A stretch of 64,000 nucleotides of DNA from CAZPUS01 sp964589825 (GTDB taxonomy: Bacteria; Fibrobacterota; Chitinivibrionia; Chitinivibrionales; WJKA01), in contig CAZPUS010000004.1 in assembly GCA_964589825.1 (NCBI GenBank), forward strand, positions 62,001-126,000. The letters are read 5' to 3'. The notes under the pieces are model-generated. The model worked only from the letters and a program-made list of their open reading frames with translations, was not told where the DNA came from and did no database searches. Every line of letters begins with the position of its first letter. Within the stretch, counting starts at the first letter, position 1. Positions 28,306 to 37,050 of this stretch are shown piece by piece. Made by a program: the position numbers and the translations under genes.

Positions 28306-28823
28306 GGAGTACATTCCTTGTACTGAAGCGATAAATGTATGTGCATAGACACCTTCTCATATTTCTGTTCGTTTTTAGCCACGTAAATTCAGACGAAATG
28401 AACAATCGGAAGAAAAATACATAGAGTACACCCTGGTGTCCATGCGATGTTTTTACACGCAACGAAAACCCGAGTGTTTTTCCCCCATATGGATAACGAC
28501 ACATGGACGACTTGTTCTTGACGAAACGCAGTCCGGGTATACGGAATCGACACAACCGTAACTTATGAGGGTTCTCACAGATAACACCCCTGTGCTGTAA
28601 GAACGTTTCACCTGAATTGAGTAGTTCTTTTGATGAAACCTGTGAAGAGACCTGCAACGTGTGTATACCCCACAATTGTGGGCAAAGCCTGCCGTGCGCC
28701 TGTTGCTCCTGATTCACTGAAAAAAACGCGGCGGCGACCAGGGTATTCCACGGACGAAATCGCGGGACCTTGCAGTGTTCCTCATACCGAACAGGTCAAG
28801 GAGACGGACTCCGGACGGTAAAT
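28306..28823. other. Intergenic region with a partial dispersed repeat
   Basis: About 520 nt between the M16 protease and the Nudix gene without a supportable gene. It contains repeat copy H (28611-28660). The sequence near 28780-28800 ends in ACAGGTCA, similar to the right end of the full-length repeats, so H may be a degenerate full-length copy of ~190 bp. Confidence 0.5.
28611..28660 (+). repeat. Dispersed repeat, copy H (left part)
   Basis: ACCTGAATTGAG-x-AGTT-x-TTTTGATGAAA-x-CTG matches the left end and core of the other copies, closest to copy E at 43332. Beyond about 28660 the similarity fades. Confidence 0.6.
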
Positions 28824-29246
28824 TCAGTTGGTAAGTTCTGATACCACTTTCCTGAAAAAATCACGGTCTGCAGGATGAGTAAGGTATCCGGCGACTTCCC
28901 CTGAATCGAGCCACCGCATCTGCGGATGTTCGGGGCTGCGTGGTCTCACGCCCTCACCAGCCGGCGTGGTAAAAAGAAAGAGGGTAATATGTTTCAGCTC
29001 CGATGTATCCTCACCCTGTCCGTCTTTTCCGATACGATATCGGCTGTAGGTTCCCAGTTGCCTGCAAAAACGAATGTCCTTAATCCCGGTCTCTTCGAAA
29101 ATCTCTCTTACCGCGGTTTCACGCAACGCTTCTCCCGATTCGACATGACCTTTGGGAAGCGACCAAGAATCACCGTTCTGGCTCACTATCACAACCTTTC
29201 CGGATTCATTAACCACCACTCCTCCGGCGCTGTGCGTCTCTTTCAT
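28824..29246 (-). CDS. Nudix hydrolase
   Basis: A 140-residue hydrolase of nucleoside diphosphates linked to another moiety. It has a complete Nudix box, G-x5-E-x7-REVxEExG-like: GHVESGEALRETAVREIFEETGI. The overall ~140-residue domain, with AGGVVV at the start and SLPKGH before the box, is close to the diadenosine-polyphosphate/MutT-like group, but the substrate cannot be read from this. ATG 29246 is the likely start, since the frame can also open at GTG 29258. Neither has a good ribosome site, and both lie inside a fragment of the dispersed repeat (copy I). It is third in a minus-strand set after purA and the BFN-like gene, only 12-24 nt from the latter. Confidence 0.88.
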   Translation of the reverse strand: MKETHSAGGVVVNESGKVVIVSQNGDSWSLPKGHVESGEALRETAVREIFEETGIKDIRFCRQLGTYSRYRIGKDGQGEDTSELKHITLFLFTTPAGEGVRPRSPEHPQMRWLDSGEVAGYLTHPADRDFFRKVVSELTN

Positions 29247-29270
29247 CAAAACAAACACTCAGTTCAGGTA
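29240..29270 (-). repeat. Dispersed repeat, copy I, overlapping the Nudix start codon
   Basis: On the minus strand, ACCTGAACTGAG followed by TTTGTTTTGATGAAAG matches copy E (43332) at about 26 of 30 positions. The ATG of GATGAAAG is the predicted Nudix start. This is the only minus-strand copy I found. Confidence 0.6.
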
Positions 29271-29864
29271 TTAATTACCCTGGTTCTGTTCTTCATTAAT
29301 CCGGTCACGAAGGCGGGCAGCCTCTTCGTAACGTTCTTCTTTGATGGCCTTTTCCAATTGACGCTTGAGTTTTTCGGCTTCAGAAAGACTGTCGTATTCC
29401 TGCTGTTCTTTTTCGGACGGATTTTGTTGCTGAGACAGATGTTCTGTTTCGGGATGTTCTTCCTGTTGCTCCTCTATAACTTCCCCGGCTTCCTCCATTA
29501 CGTGATCCGCGATGAATACCTGCGCATCAAAGCGTAACGCAAGGGCGATTGCATCACTCGGGCGTGCATCAATTTCATATGTCATATCCTGTTGTGCGAC
29601 ATACACCTTGCCGTAAAACGTATTCTCCTGTAAATCGGTCACCTCTATATGCGTAACTCGTGCGCCGAGTTCATCGAGCGTGCTTTTAAACAAATCATGT
29701 GTCAGCGGACGTGGAAATTCTTCCTTATTCAGTCTGCTGGCGATCGATTTTGCCTCGAGAGGCCCGATAAAGATAGGTAACGAGCGCTCCCCCTCCTGCT
29801 CTTTTAAAAAAACTATAAATCCTTTATTCGAAAGCGCAACGCTGCTTATGTATGCCAATAGCAT
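29271..29864 (-). CDS. Bifunctional nuclease family (DUF151) protein with C-terminal UVR motif
   Basis: A 197-residue cytoplasmic protein. The N-terminal ~135 residues are the BFN/DUF151 domain (LPIFIGPLEAKSIA, RPLTHDLFKSTLDELGA, DARPSDAIALALRF). A Gln/Glu-rich linker and a UvrB/UvrC-type helical hairpin follow (KLKRQLEKAIKEERYEEAARLRDRI). Plant and bacterial members have been reported as nucleases, but the substrate and activity of this one are not evident. AAGGAG lies 7 nt before the ATG. It sits between purA (36 nt) and the Nudix gene, probably in one transcript. Confidence 0.9.
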   Translation of the reverse strand: MLLAYISSVALSNKGFIVFLKEQEGERSLPIFIGPLEAKSIASRLNKEEFPRPLTHDLFKSTLDELGARVTHIEVTDLQENTFYGKVYVAQQDMTYEIDARPSDAIALALRFDAQVFIADHVMEEAGEVIEEQQEEHPETEHLSQQQNPSEKEQQEYDSLSEAEKLKRQLEKAIKEERYEEAARLRDRINEEQNQGN

Positions 29865-29900
29865 TTTCAGACTCCTTTTGCGAAAAAAATTCCGGTCTCT

Positions 29901-31181
29901 TCATAGCTCGATTGTTTGTGCACGTTCGGGACCGACCGACAGGATATCGACCGGGATACCGTAACAAAGAGACTGAATTCTCTTAATGTATGATTGTGCG
30001 TTTTCTGGCATAGCCTCAAAACTTTTTACGGTACTGACATCATCATCCCATCCCTCGAGTGTTTCGTAGACCGGTCTGCATTCAGCGAGTTCATCCACGG
30101 ACGCAGGATATTCATTGCAGGGATGCCCCTGCCTTTCGTAACCAACGCATATTTTCAATTGATTACAACCGCTGAGCACGTCTATCTTCGTAAGGGCTAA
30201 CCGGGTTATTCCGTTAAGCTGGATGGCACGACGCAGCATCACGGTATCAAGCCAGCCACAGCGACGCGGACGACCGGTTGTGGCGCCGAACTCACCTCCC
30301 TGCGTACGTATCTGTTCCCCGAGATCGTCTTCGAGTTCGGTAGGAAACGGACCATTACCTACCCGCGTGGTATATGCCTTGACAATACCGACTACGTCAT
30401 GGATGCTGCCGGGTCCCACCCCCGCACCGGTACATGCTGCCCCGGCAACAGTGTTGGACGAGGTAACAAATGGATACGTCCCGTGATCGATGTCAAGAAA
30501 CGTCCCCTGTGCACCCTCGAATAAAATTCTTTTTCCCTCTGAACCGGCATCGAACAAATAAGAAACCGTATCCCTAATATATGGCCGTATACGGTGCGAC
30601 CATTCAATGAATTTCTCCACGATCTGCTCGCATGTTTGATCGAATTCTACTCCATAGACCTGTGCCAAAAACTCTTTCTTTGTCTTACATGCATTTTTTA
30701 CCATCCTGGTTACCCTGTTATCATCACGCATATCCGCCACACGAATTCCTATCCGGTATGCTTTGTCTGCATATGCCGGCCCGATCCCCCTGCAGGTCGT
30801 ACCTATTTTGCCGTTATTCAGTTTATGCTCCGATGAGTGGTCCTGAAGTTTATGGTAGGGCAACACAACATGTGCACGGTCGGAGACGTAAATTCGTCCC
30901 CGGGTATTGAAACCCTTGGATTCAAGCTCATCGACCTCCCTTATGAACTGCTCCGGATCGAACACCACACCATTACCGATCACACACACTTTTCCGGGAT
31001 ACATGATACCCGAGGGTACCATGTGAAAAATGAACTTCGTATCCCCGACACATACGGTATGTCCCGCATTCGCGCCACCCTGAAACCGTACCACGATATC
31101 TGCATTCTCAGAGAGATAATCGATTATTTTCGCTTTTCCTTCATCTCCCCACTGACTCCCGACGGCAACACTGTTCGTCAT
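29901..31181 (-). CDS. purA: Adenylosuccinate synthetase
   Basis: Catalyses GTP-dependent joining of IMP and aspartate in AMP synthesis, in the cytoplasm. The 426-residue length is standard. The N-terminal GSQWGDEGKAKI is the GTP/IMP P-loop-like motif (the family usually has GDEGKGK; here the last Gly is Ala). RFQGGANAGHTV, GIGPAYADK, GAQGTFLDIDHGTYPFVTSSN and the C-terminal RPRRCGWLD follow. AAGGA lies 6 nt before the ATG. It is first of a three-gene set with the BFN-like and Nudix genes. The promoter should lie in 31182-31400, ahead of repeat copy A. Confidence 0.97.
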   Translation of the reverse strand: MTNSVAVGSQWGDEGKAKIIDYLSENADIVVRFQGGANAGHTVCVGDTKFIFHMVPSGIMYPGKVCVIGNGVVFDPEQFIREVDELESKGFNTRGRIYVSDRAHVVLPYHKLQDHSSEHKLNNGKIGTTCRGIGPAYADKAYRIGIRVADMRDDNRVTRMVKNACKTKKEFLAQVYGVEFDQTCEQIVEKFIEWSHRIRPYIRDTVSYLFDAGSEGKRILFEGAQGTFLDIDHGTYPFVTSSNTVAGAACTGAGVGPGSIHDVVGIVKAYTTRVGNGPFPTELEDDLGEQIRTQGGEFGATTGRPRRCGWLDTVMLRRAIQLNGITRLALTKIDVLSGCNQLKICVGYERQGHPCNEYPASVDELAECRPVYETLEGWDDDVSTVKSFEAMPENAQSYIKRIQSLCYGIPVDILSVGPERAQTIEL

Positions 31182-31410
31182 ACTTCATCCTTAAAAATAT
31201 AATACCACCCATCGGTAAGGAACAGGCGGTGAAAACGGACATCCTCCCGAAAAACACCGGAGGTGTAAATTCATTCACGAATTGAAACTGGCCACTCATC
31301 GCATCGCCGTAACGAATCATTATCGTATGCGGCACGTTTACGAAATTATTTTTACGTATTTTGCCAATTTTTATTAAAAATAGTAACTGTCCACCATCAT
31401 CCTCAATTAA

Positions 31411-31586
31411 TTCAGGACCTGAACGAAGCGATTGTTTGGATGAAAGCTGCGCTGATCCGTGCTGTTATGGGGTTCTCGAACATAATGGGGCGACCTTGTT
31501 GGGTAGCTCATTATGTGCATGTACGCACACTCGATGCGCATGACAGCAGATTTCTCGAACAAAATCTTCAGTATAGGTCAGAATAG
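31411..31586 (+). repeat. Dispersed repeat, copy A (best full-length copy)
   Basis: About 170 bp. The left end is the palindrome TTCAGGACCTGAA. The core GCGATTGTTTGGATGAAAGC and CGTGCTGTTATGG-x-GTTCTCGAA follow, then a hairpin with arms ACATAATG/CATTATGT and GC-x-ACC/GGT-x-GC around a TTGTT loop. The right end is CAGTATAGGTCA. An open frame of 48 codons (31440-31586) runs through the element, with no evidence that it is translated. It stops 12 nt before the XPB start codon. Confidence 0.7.
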
Positions 31587-31598
31587 TATGTACCTGCT

Positions 31599-33272
31599 AT
31601 GAACCAGCAAAAACCTCTCATCGTACAAAGCAACAGCACCCTGATGCTCGAAGTGGAAAATCCCGAGTATACCAATGCCCGGGATGCAATAGGCGTGTTT
31701 GCACATCTTGAAAAAAGTCCCGAACATATCCATACGTACTGCATTACCAGTCTCTCATTATGGAATGCGGCTGCGCTGGGCATTACACCTGATGATGTCA
31801 TTGAACGATTGAATGTGTACTCCAAATATCCGCTTCCTGATAATGTGGTCAGGGATGTGCACGAGCTCATGGAACGCTTTGGTTACTTCTCTCTGCATTC
31901 ACACGGCAAAAACCTCGTCCTTATATGTAAATCATCGCAACTGATGGAGAACATCGCCCGGCATCCTCATGTTGCGCCTCTTCTTAATAAAAAAACACAG
32001 TCGAATGCATATACAATCGATGCTGCACATCGGGGGATTCTCAAACAGACGCTGATCCATATCGGATACCCGGTGCAGGACAAAGCAGGGTATGTCGATG
32101 GCGCCCCCTTTGAAGTACAGCTGCGCTCCACAACCACCCACAACGCACCGTTTGCATTACGCACCTACCAGCACAACGCAGCCCGAAGCTATATTGGAGA
32201 CGAGAACCTGCCGGGAGGTAACGGCGTGGTCGTACTGCCTTGTGGCGCGGGAAAAACAGTCGTCGGTATGGCCGTAATGACCATGCTGAAAAGAAAAACG
32301 CTTATTCTTGCCACCAATATCACGGCAGCACGACAATGGAGAGAAGAGCTTATAGACAAAACCACCATCTCACCGCAGGACATTGGTGAATATTCGGGGG
32401 AAACAAAGGATATACGCCCTGTTACCATTGCGACTTACCAGATCATCACGTATCGAAAAAACAAAAAAAGCGAGTTTACTCACTATGGAGTATTCAATGC
32501 GGAAAACTGGGGCCTTATCATCTACGACGAGGTTCACCTGCTGCCGGCACCGGTATTCAAGTTTACCGCCGAACTGCAGGCACGACGACGTCTGGGCCTT
32601 ACCGCCACACTCGTTCGTGAGGATGGTCACGAAGCGGATGTGTTCTCACTTATAGGCCCTAAAAAATTCGATATGCCCTGGAAAGTGCTTGAGCAGCAGG
32701 GATGGATCGCCAAGGCGCACTGCGTCGAAATTCGCGTCGATCTCCCCCAAAATGAAAAAATGCGGCTATTCTCCCTCTCCCCAGGAAAACAGACCCGGGT
32801 CGCGTACGAAAACCCCAACAAGCTGGATGTGGTGAGAAAGCTTCTTCAACAACATAAAAAAGACCGGGTACTCATCATGGGACAGTATATTTCCCAACTG
32901 AATCAATATGCCTCTCAGTTCGAGATACCGCTCATAACCGGCTCCACCCCCAATACACAGCGTATCACACTCTACGATGACTTTCGTAACGGGAGAATTA
33001 CCCGTCTTATTCTTTCCCGCGTGGGAAACTTTGCGATAGATCTTCCGGATGCGAATGTCGCGATACAAATTTCGGGGTCATTCGGCTCACGACAGGAAGA
33101 GGCGCAGAGGCTGGGTAGAATTCTTCGGCCCAAAGCACAGCATCAGCAGGCCCTCTTTTATTCGATTGTCACCCGGGACACTCGTGAGCTTGAGTTCGCC
33201 ATGAAACGTCAGCTCTTTCTCGCAGAACAGGGCTACGAATACGAAATACGGTACGATTCAGAAATAAGCTGA
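31599..33272 (+). CDS. XPB/Rad25-like superfamily 2 DNA helicase
   Basis: A 557-residue helicase of the bacterial XPB type, a 3'-5' DNA translocase with presumed repair or chromatin-processing roles. An N-terminal Helicase_C_3-like domain (~1-130) and a damage-recognition-like region precede motor domain 1, with LRTYQHNAA (Q motif), PCGAGKTVVG (Walker A), DEVH box and TATLVREDG (including the RED motif). Motor domain 2 has RVGNFAIDLPDANVAIQISG and RQEEAQRLGRILRPK. All key motifs are intact. No Bax1 nuclease gene, the usual archaeal partner, is adjacent. Repeat copy A ends 12 nt before the ATG, and no clear Shine-Dalgarno is seen. It is convergent with the next gene, with 9 nt between stops. 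Confidence 0.93.
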   Translation: MNQQKPLIVQSNSTLMLEVENPEYTNARDAIGVFAHLEKSPEHIHTYCITSLSLWNAAALGITPDDVIERLNVYSKYPLPDNVVRDVHELMERFGYFSLHSHGKNLVLICKSSQLMENIARHPHVAPLLNKKTQSNAYTIDAAHRGILKQTLIHIGYPVQDKAGYVDGAPFEVQLRSTTTHNAPFALRTYQHNAARSYIGDENLPGGNGVVVLPCGAGKTVVGMAVMTMLKRKTLILATNITAARQWREELIDKTTISPQDIGEYSGETKDIRPVTIATYQIITYRKNKKSEFTHYGVFNAENWGLIIYDEVHLLPAPVFKFTAELQARRRLGLTATLVREDGHEADVFSLIGPKKFDMPWKVLEQQGWIAKAHCVEIRVDLPQNEKMRLFSLSPGKQTRVAYENPNKLDVVRKLLQQHKKDRVLIMGQYISQLNQYASQFEIPLITGSTPNTQRITLYDDFRNGRITRLILSRVGNFAIDLPDANVAIQISGSFGSRQEEAQRLGRILRPKAQHQQALFYSIVTRDTRELEFAMKRQLFLAEQGYEYEIRYDSEIS

Positions 33273-33281
33273 CCCCTCAGC

Positions 33282-34763
33282 TTATACGATCTTTTTCGGC
33301 AGCCTCTTTAAAAACAGAAACTGCTGCTGCATAAGCGACGCTTTCATCTCTACCATATAGAGGCCGCATGAACGGGCCGACCGCTGCAGCGTCTCTGGAT
33401 GAACCGGGTGCACCGGAATGCCCTGCAACTGTCGTAGTGCAGTCAGTATGCCCGGCGGTGACGAAGTAACCAGGGCCACTCCCCGATTACGCAGCAGACC
33501 GGCCACCGACTCGAGGAATGTCCGGTGATCATGCTGATATTCGAGTACACCTGTCGCAATCACCACATCCATAGTCCCCTGCTTGAGCGGAGGGATATTA
33601 CCATCCGCCGCAATGAAGGCGTGCGGCATCGATGCCGACGCTTTTTTTATTAGCGGATAACATTTGTCTATCCCCAGATAATTGCCGTTACACGAAAAAA
33701 AATTGAGTCCGTTCCCGAATCCACAGCCCACATCCGCTACACGTCCTGCATGAGATGGATTATAACGTGCAAGCATAGACCGGGCATTCGCATTCTCTTT
33801 CTTAATGAGCAATGAATAAGGCCAGACCCGACGTATCCATTGATAGACTGGCATCCGGATACACCACATCCAGGAAATAAAACGTGACTCCCTGAATTTT
33901 TTCATGTTTTTTTGCGCATCGTCGTCTTCTTTGCAGTCTTTGCCGAGGAAAAAACGTATGCCCTGCTCCACCAGCGCGATGTCTACATTTGTATTAAAAC
34001 AAGGGCCAAAGGGCCTGTCATTGAGAACGCCGAATACAGGTATCGGGTATACCGCATGAATACCGGATGTAAGATCCCGCTCGCATGCCACAGCCACGAT
34101 ACTGTCGGGCATGAAAGAACGGACCTTCTTCCTTGCGAGCGTACCACCGTTTACCACTGCGATGGGTATCTCGTATTCATCCCGAAGCTGGAGCAACCTG
34201 CTTACCGGACAACGGCCACAGCGCCTGCAATTTGAAATGTCGTGAGTAATATTGCGGTCGCACTTATCTATCTGCAGACAGTGAGGCAGAAGCACGAGTA
34301 TTTTTCTCGCATGGATACGATGACGCTGCGCCACGGTCATTGCATTATTCACCTTTACATACGAGACCATCAGCCTGCTTCTGCTCATACCCACGAGTTT
34401 ACCCAGCTGTACGGCAAGGGGGAAAAGAATACTTACCGTTACCGACGGTTTATTGTGGGGATAGAGCAAATCGATCCCGGTAATGACCGTCGTGGTTATA
34501 AGTACGATTCCCGCACCCAGTACTATATAAAAAAGTGCCGCCACGGCTGCGAATACAAACTGTGCTGGATACATCTGCACGAGCCTTGGCCACATAAGAA
34601 AAAGTACTGCGGCACCCATTCCGACAAGGAACGCATAACTGAGCCAGCACAGTACAAGGAAAGGCATTTTAGTCCACTGCGTGCGCCAGCGGGAGGTGTG
34701 TGCTGCCTCAGATTCCTGAATGGAAGCGGGCTCGTGTGTAGTGTTATTTTTTTTCATGGGCAT
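33282..34763 (-). CDS. Membrane-anchored DUF116 protein fused to a class I methyltransferase
   Basis: A 493-residue two-part protein. Two membrane segments (~33-58 and ~68-100) precede a DUF116 domain (~120-290) with cysteine pairs C-x5-C, then CRRCGRC, and LNDRPFGPCFN. These could hold a metal centre (inference). The C-terminal ~190 residues are a SAM-dependent methyltransferase: motif I VADVGCGFGNG, acidic loop GIDKCYPL, AADGNIPPL and VVIATGVLEY. DUF116 proteins are usually free-standing, so the fusion may tie the domain's unknown reaction to methyl transfer. A second in-frame ATG (34757) is equally plausible as start. No clear ribosome site precedes either. Confidence 0.8.
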   Translation of the reverse strand: MPMKKNNTTHEPASIQESEAAHTSRWRTQWTKMPFLVLCWLSYAFLVGMGAAVLFLMWPRLVQMYPAQFVFAAVAALFYIVLGAGIVLITTTVITGIDLLYPHNKPSVTVSILFPLAVQLGKLVGMSRSRLMVSYVKVNNAMTVAQRHRIHARKILVLLPHCLQIDKCDRNITHDISNCRRCGRCPVSRLLQLRDEYEIPIAVVNGGTLARKKVRSFMPDSIVAVACERDLTSGIHAVYPIPVFGVLNDRPFGPCFNTNVDIALVEQGIRFFLGKDCKEDDDAQKNMKKFRESRFISWMWCIRMPVYQWIRRVWPYSLLIKKENANARSMLARYNPSHAGRVADVGCGFGNGLNFFSCNGNYLGIDKCYPLIKKASASMPHAFIAADGNIPPLKQGTMDVVIATGVLEYQHDHRTFLESVAGLLRNRGVALVTSSPPGILTALRQLQGIPVHPVHPETLQRSARSCGLYMVEMKASLMQQQFLFLKRLPKKIV

Positions 34764-34800
34764 GTGGTAAAATACGTCCTGCTATGGCATAATGTGCGTA

Positions 34801-34838
34801 AAAAAATAAGCCACGTTTTAATTCCAACGTGGCTTATA
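34801..34838 (-). terminator. Intrinsic terminator of the 62-residue membrane protein gene
   Basis: TAAGCCACGTT and AACGTGGCTTA form a perfect 11-bp stem with an 8-nt loop, followed on the minus strand by a seven-T run. It lies 26 nt past the small gene's stop and just upstream of the DUF116 gene start. Confidence 0.9.
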
Positions 34839-34864
34839 TACACTCCGTTTACAGACGAAACCCA

Positions 34865-35053
34865 TCAGGACATATTGCCTCGCTTGCCTTCAGCGATAAA
34901 AAAACCAATCGATAACAGCGCAAGGTTCGAACACGCCCTCGAAAGGCCTTCCGCGGTAATGGCGACAAATTCGATTCGCCACAGCGCAAATATCACCGCC
35001 AGTACAAGCGCCACCACCGCAAGCCCCAGACATACTTGTGCAATACTTCTCAT
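34865..35053 (-). CDS. Small two-segment membrane protein of unknown function
   Basis: A 62-residue protein with two hydrophobic segments (VCLGLAVVALVLAVIFALW and LALLSIGFFIAEG) separated by a short loop, and a basic C-terminus. It is supported as real by AAAGGAG 9 nt before the ATG and by its own strong terminator just downstream, giving a complete one-gene unit. I recognise no family. It may be a regulatory or stress membrane peptide, but nothing proves it. Confidence 0.65.
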   Translation of the reverse strand: MRSIAQVCLGLAVVALVLAVIFALWRIEFVAITAEGLSRACSNLALLSIGFFIAEGKRGNMS

Positions 35054-35258
35054 CTTCCACTGCTCCTTTCTGCATCTGCAGATACGTAAAATAGTTACGT
35101 GTCATTCTAAATATAACATATTGCCATTTCTGCTGCAAAATCCGTTTCTGAGAGACTGATCCCGGGCTACAAAGCGGCAAAAACGGGGTAAACCGAATAC
35201 CATACCGAAACACTTTGCATAGGATCATTTTTTGCAAAACTATGTTGCGAAACGTATT

Positions 35259-35288
35259 TTGTTTTTATAACTACTCCACTGCTATACT
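35259..35288 (+). promoter_or_regulatory. Candidate sigma-70 promoter of the CstA-type gene
   Basis: TTGTTT (35259-35264), an 18-nt spacer and TATACT (35283-35288) lie 52 nt before the ATG. The -35 is poor, so this is tentative. No other gene candidate occupies 35054-35339. Confidence 0.35.
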
Positions 35289-35339
35289 GTTACGAGCTTT
35301 CCGTTTTTTATGCTACGCCGTTACTAAGGAGGACCTGCC

Positions 35340-37010
35340 ATGAGTTCGGTTATTCTCGCTGTAATCTGCCTTGGTGCATTGTGGGCCGGATACCAATTCT
35401 ACAGTCCGCGCATTGCGCGCAATTGCGAACTCGATACAAAAAAATCGCCGCCTTCGGAAACCTGCTATGACGGTGTCGACTATGTACCTGCAAAACACTG
35501 GAGCGTGGTATTCGGTCATCATTTCGCCTCTATTGCAGGAGCCGCACCAATTATCGGACCGGTAATCGCCTGCCTGTTCTGGGGGTGGCTTCCCGCAGTC
35601 CTCTGGATTGTATTCGGCAGCATATTCATGGGGGCGGTACACGATTTCACCGCACTCACGCTCTCACTTCAGCACAAGGGCCTCTCGATCGCTTCGGTTA
35701 CCGAATCGGTCATGGGCAAAACCGGCAAACTGCTCTTCAGTATATTCGTATTCCTCGCACTTATTCTGATTGTCGCAGTCTTTGCCGCCGTTGCGGGCAA
35801 AACGCTCGCGAGCACGCCTCAGGTGGTTATCCCCACATTCGGCCTTATTCTCGTTGCAATAATCGTCGGATTCATGATGTACCGGCTCAACATCTCTCTG
35901 ATTATAAGCAGCATCACCGGAGTGGTGCTTCTTGGTGCTTTAATCGCTGGCGGGTATTTTTATCCCGTATCGCTGCCTGTAGAAAACGCCGCCTCCTGGT
36001 GGACGATTATATTGCTTGTTTATGGTCTTATCGCCTCGGTTACACCTGTCAACGTGCTGCTTCAGCCACGCGACCACCTTGCCGCATCGGTCCTTTTTAT
36101 CGGACTTGCAATCGGGTTTATTGGATTATTGTTTACACACCCCGAAATTAAAGCGCCTGCGATTCACGCCTGGGACGGGCCCAAAGGGGCGCTGTGGCCG
36201 ATGCTGTTCGTTACGATCGCCTGCGGCGCAATCTCCGGATTTCACAGTCTGGTGGCCAGCGGCACTACCTCGAAGCAGATTCCCCGCATGAAAGACGCAC
36301 GTATTGTCGGCTATGGCGGCATGATCATGGAAAGTGCCCTCGCGATTCTGGCGGTTATCGCAGTAACAGCCGGGCTATACTGGAAATCCGCCCCGCTCTC
36401 ATTTCCCGATGCGCCTGTCTATCAGGAGGTGTTTACCCGGGGCGGATGGATAAAGGCGTTCGGCACCGGATATGGGGAAATAACCAAAGTGCTTTTCGGG
36501 GGATTCGGCGCACTCATCGGCATCACGATGCTTAAAACATTTATAATGACCACCCTCGATTCGGCAACACGCATTACCCGTTATATCTGTAACGAACTTT
36601 TTGGCGAGACATTGCATATCGCTCCGCTTAAAAACAAATATGTCGCGACCCTTATGGTCGGTGTTCTTTCAGGGGCCCTTGCACTGGGAAACTGGAAAGC
36701 GATATGGCCGGTCTTTGGCGCGTCGAACCAGCTTATCGCCAGCCTGGTGCTCATTGTGGTAACTGTTTCGCTCACAATTCGCAAAAGACCACGCATATTT
36801 GTGGCGATCCCCGCAGTACTGATGCTGGTCACTACAATCGGCGCCCTTGTGTATAAAACGCATGAATTTTTTACCGCTGCCCCGGCCAACATTTTGCTCG
36901 CGACAATCTCACTTCTTCTGATTGTAATGGCGCTTTTTCTTGTATATCGCGTTATCATATTGCTTGGTACGGCATTGCATACGCAACAGACAGATTCCGG
37001 CAATAGCTGA
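35340..37010 (+). CDS. Carbon starvation protein A (CstA) family transporter
   Basis: A 556-residue polytopic inner-membrane protein with ~14 segments. The family takes up peptides or pyruvate, mainly under carbon limitation. Family signatures seen are FGHHFASIAGAAPIIGP, VLWIVFGSIFMGAVHDF, ITPVNVLLQPRDHLA-like (ASVTPVNVLLQPRDHL) and SGFHSLVASGTTSKQI. It is shorter than E. coli CstA (~700) but within the range of the 'CstA-like' branch. A strong AAGGAGG lies 7 nt before the ATG. It is a single-gene unit. Repeat copy B begins 40 nt past the stop, and no intrinsic terminator is evident. The substrate is unproven. Confidence 0.92.
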   Translation: MSSVILAVICLGALWAGYQFYSPRIARNCELDTKKSPPSETCYDGVDYVPAKHWSVVFGHHFASIAGAAPIIGPVIACLFWGWLPAVLWIVFGSIFMGAVHDFTALTLSLQHKGLSIASVTESVMGKTGKLLFSIFVFLALILIVAVFAAVAGKTLASTPQVVIPTFGLILVAIIVGFMMYRLNISLIISSITGVVLLGALIAGGYFYPVSLPVENAASWWTIILLVYGLIASVTPVNVLLQPRDHLAASVLFIGLAIGFIGLLFTHPEIKAPAIHAWDGPKGALWPMLFVTIACGAISGFHSLVASGTTSKQIPRMKDARIVGYGGMIMESALAILAVIAVTAGLYWKSAPLSFPDAPVYQEVFTRGGWIKAFGTGYGEITKVLFGGFGALIGITMLKTFIMTTLDSATRITRYICNELFGETLHIAPLKNKYVATLMVGVLSGALALGNWKAIWPVFGASNQLIASLVLIVVTVSLTIRKRPRIFVAIPAVLMLVTTIGALVYKTHEFFTAAPANILLATISLLLIVMALFLVYRVIILLGTALHTQQTDSGNS

Positions 37011-37050
37011 TTCCCTGATAATCGAAGTAACCCCTTTTATTAACGACAAC

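Noticed and set aside
28298..28717. 139-codon minus-strand open frame between the M16 and Nudix genes
   Set aside because: It runs through repeat copy H and past the M16 start codon, with no ribosome site and no recognisable protein features.
31490..31510. GTTGGGT in repeat copies A and C resembles the integron attC core GTTRRRY
   Set aside because: The matching RYYYAAC end is missing, B and D read GTTGGTT and GTTGGCT, neighbouring genes are housekeeping genes on both strands, and there is no integrase. A hairpin repeat explains the motif better.
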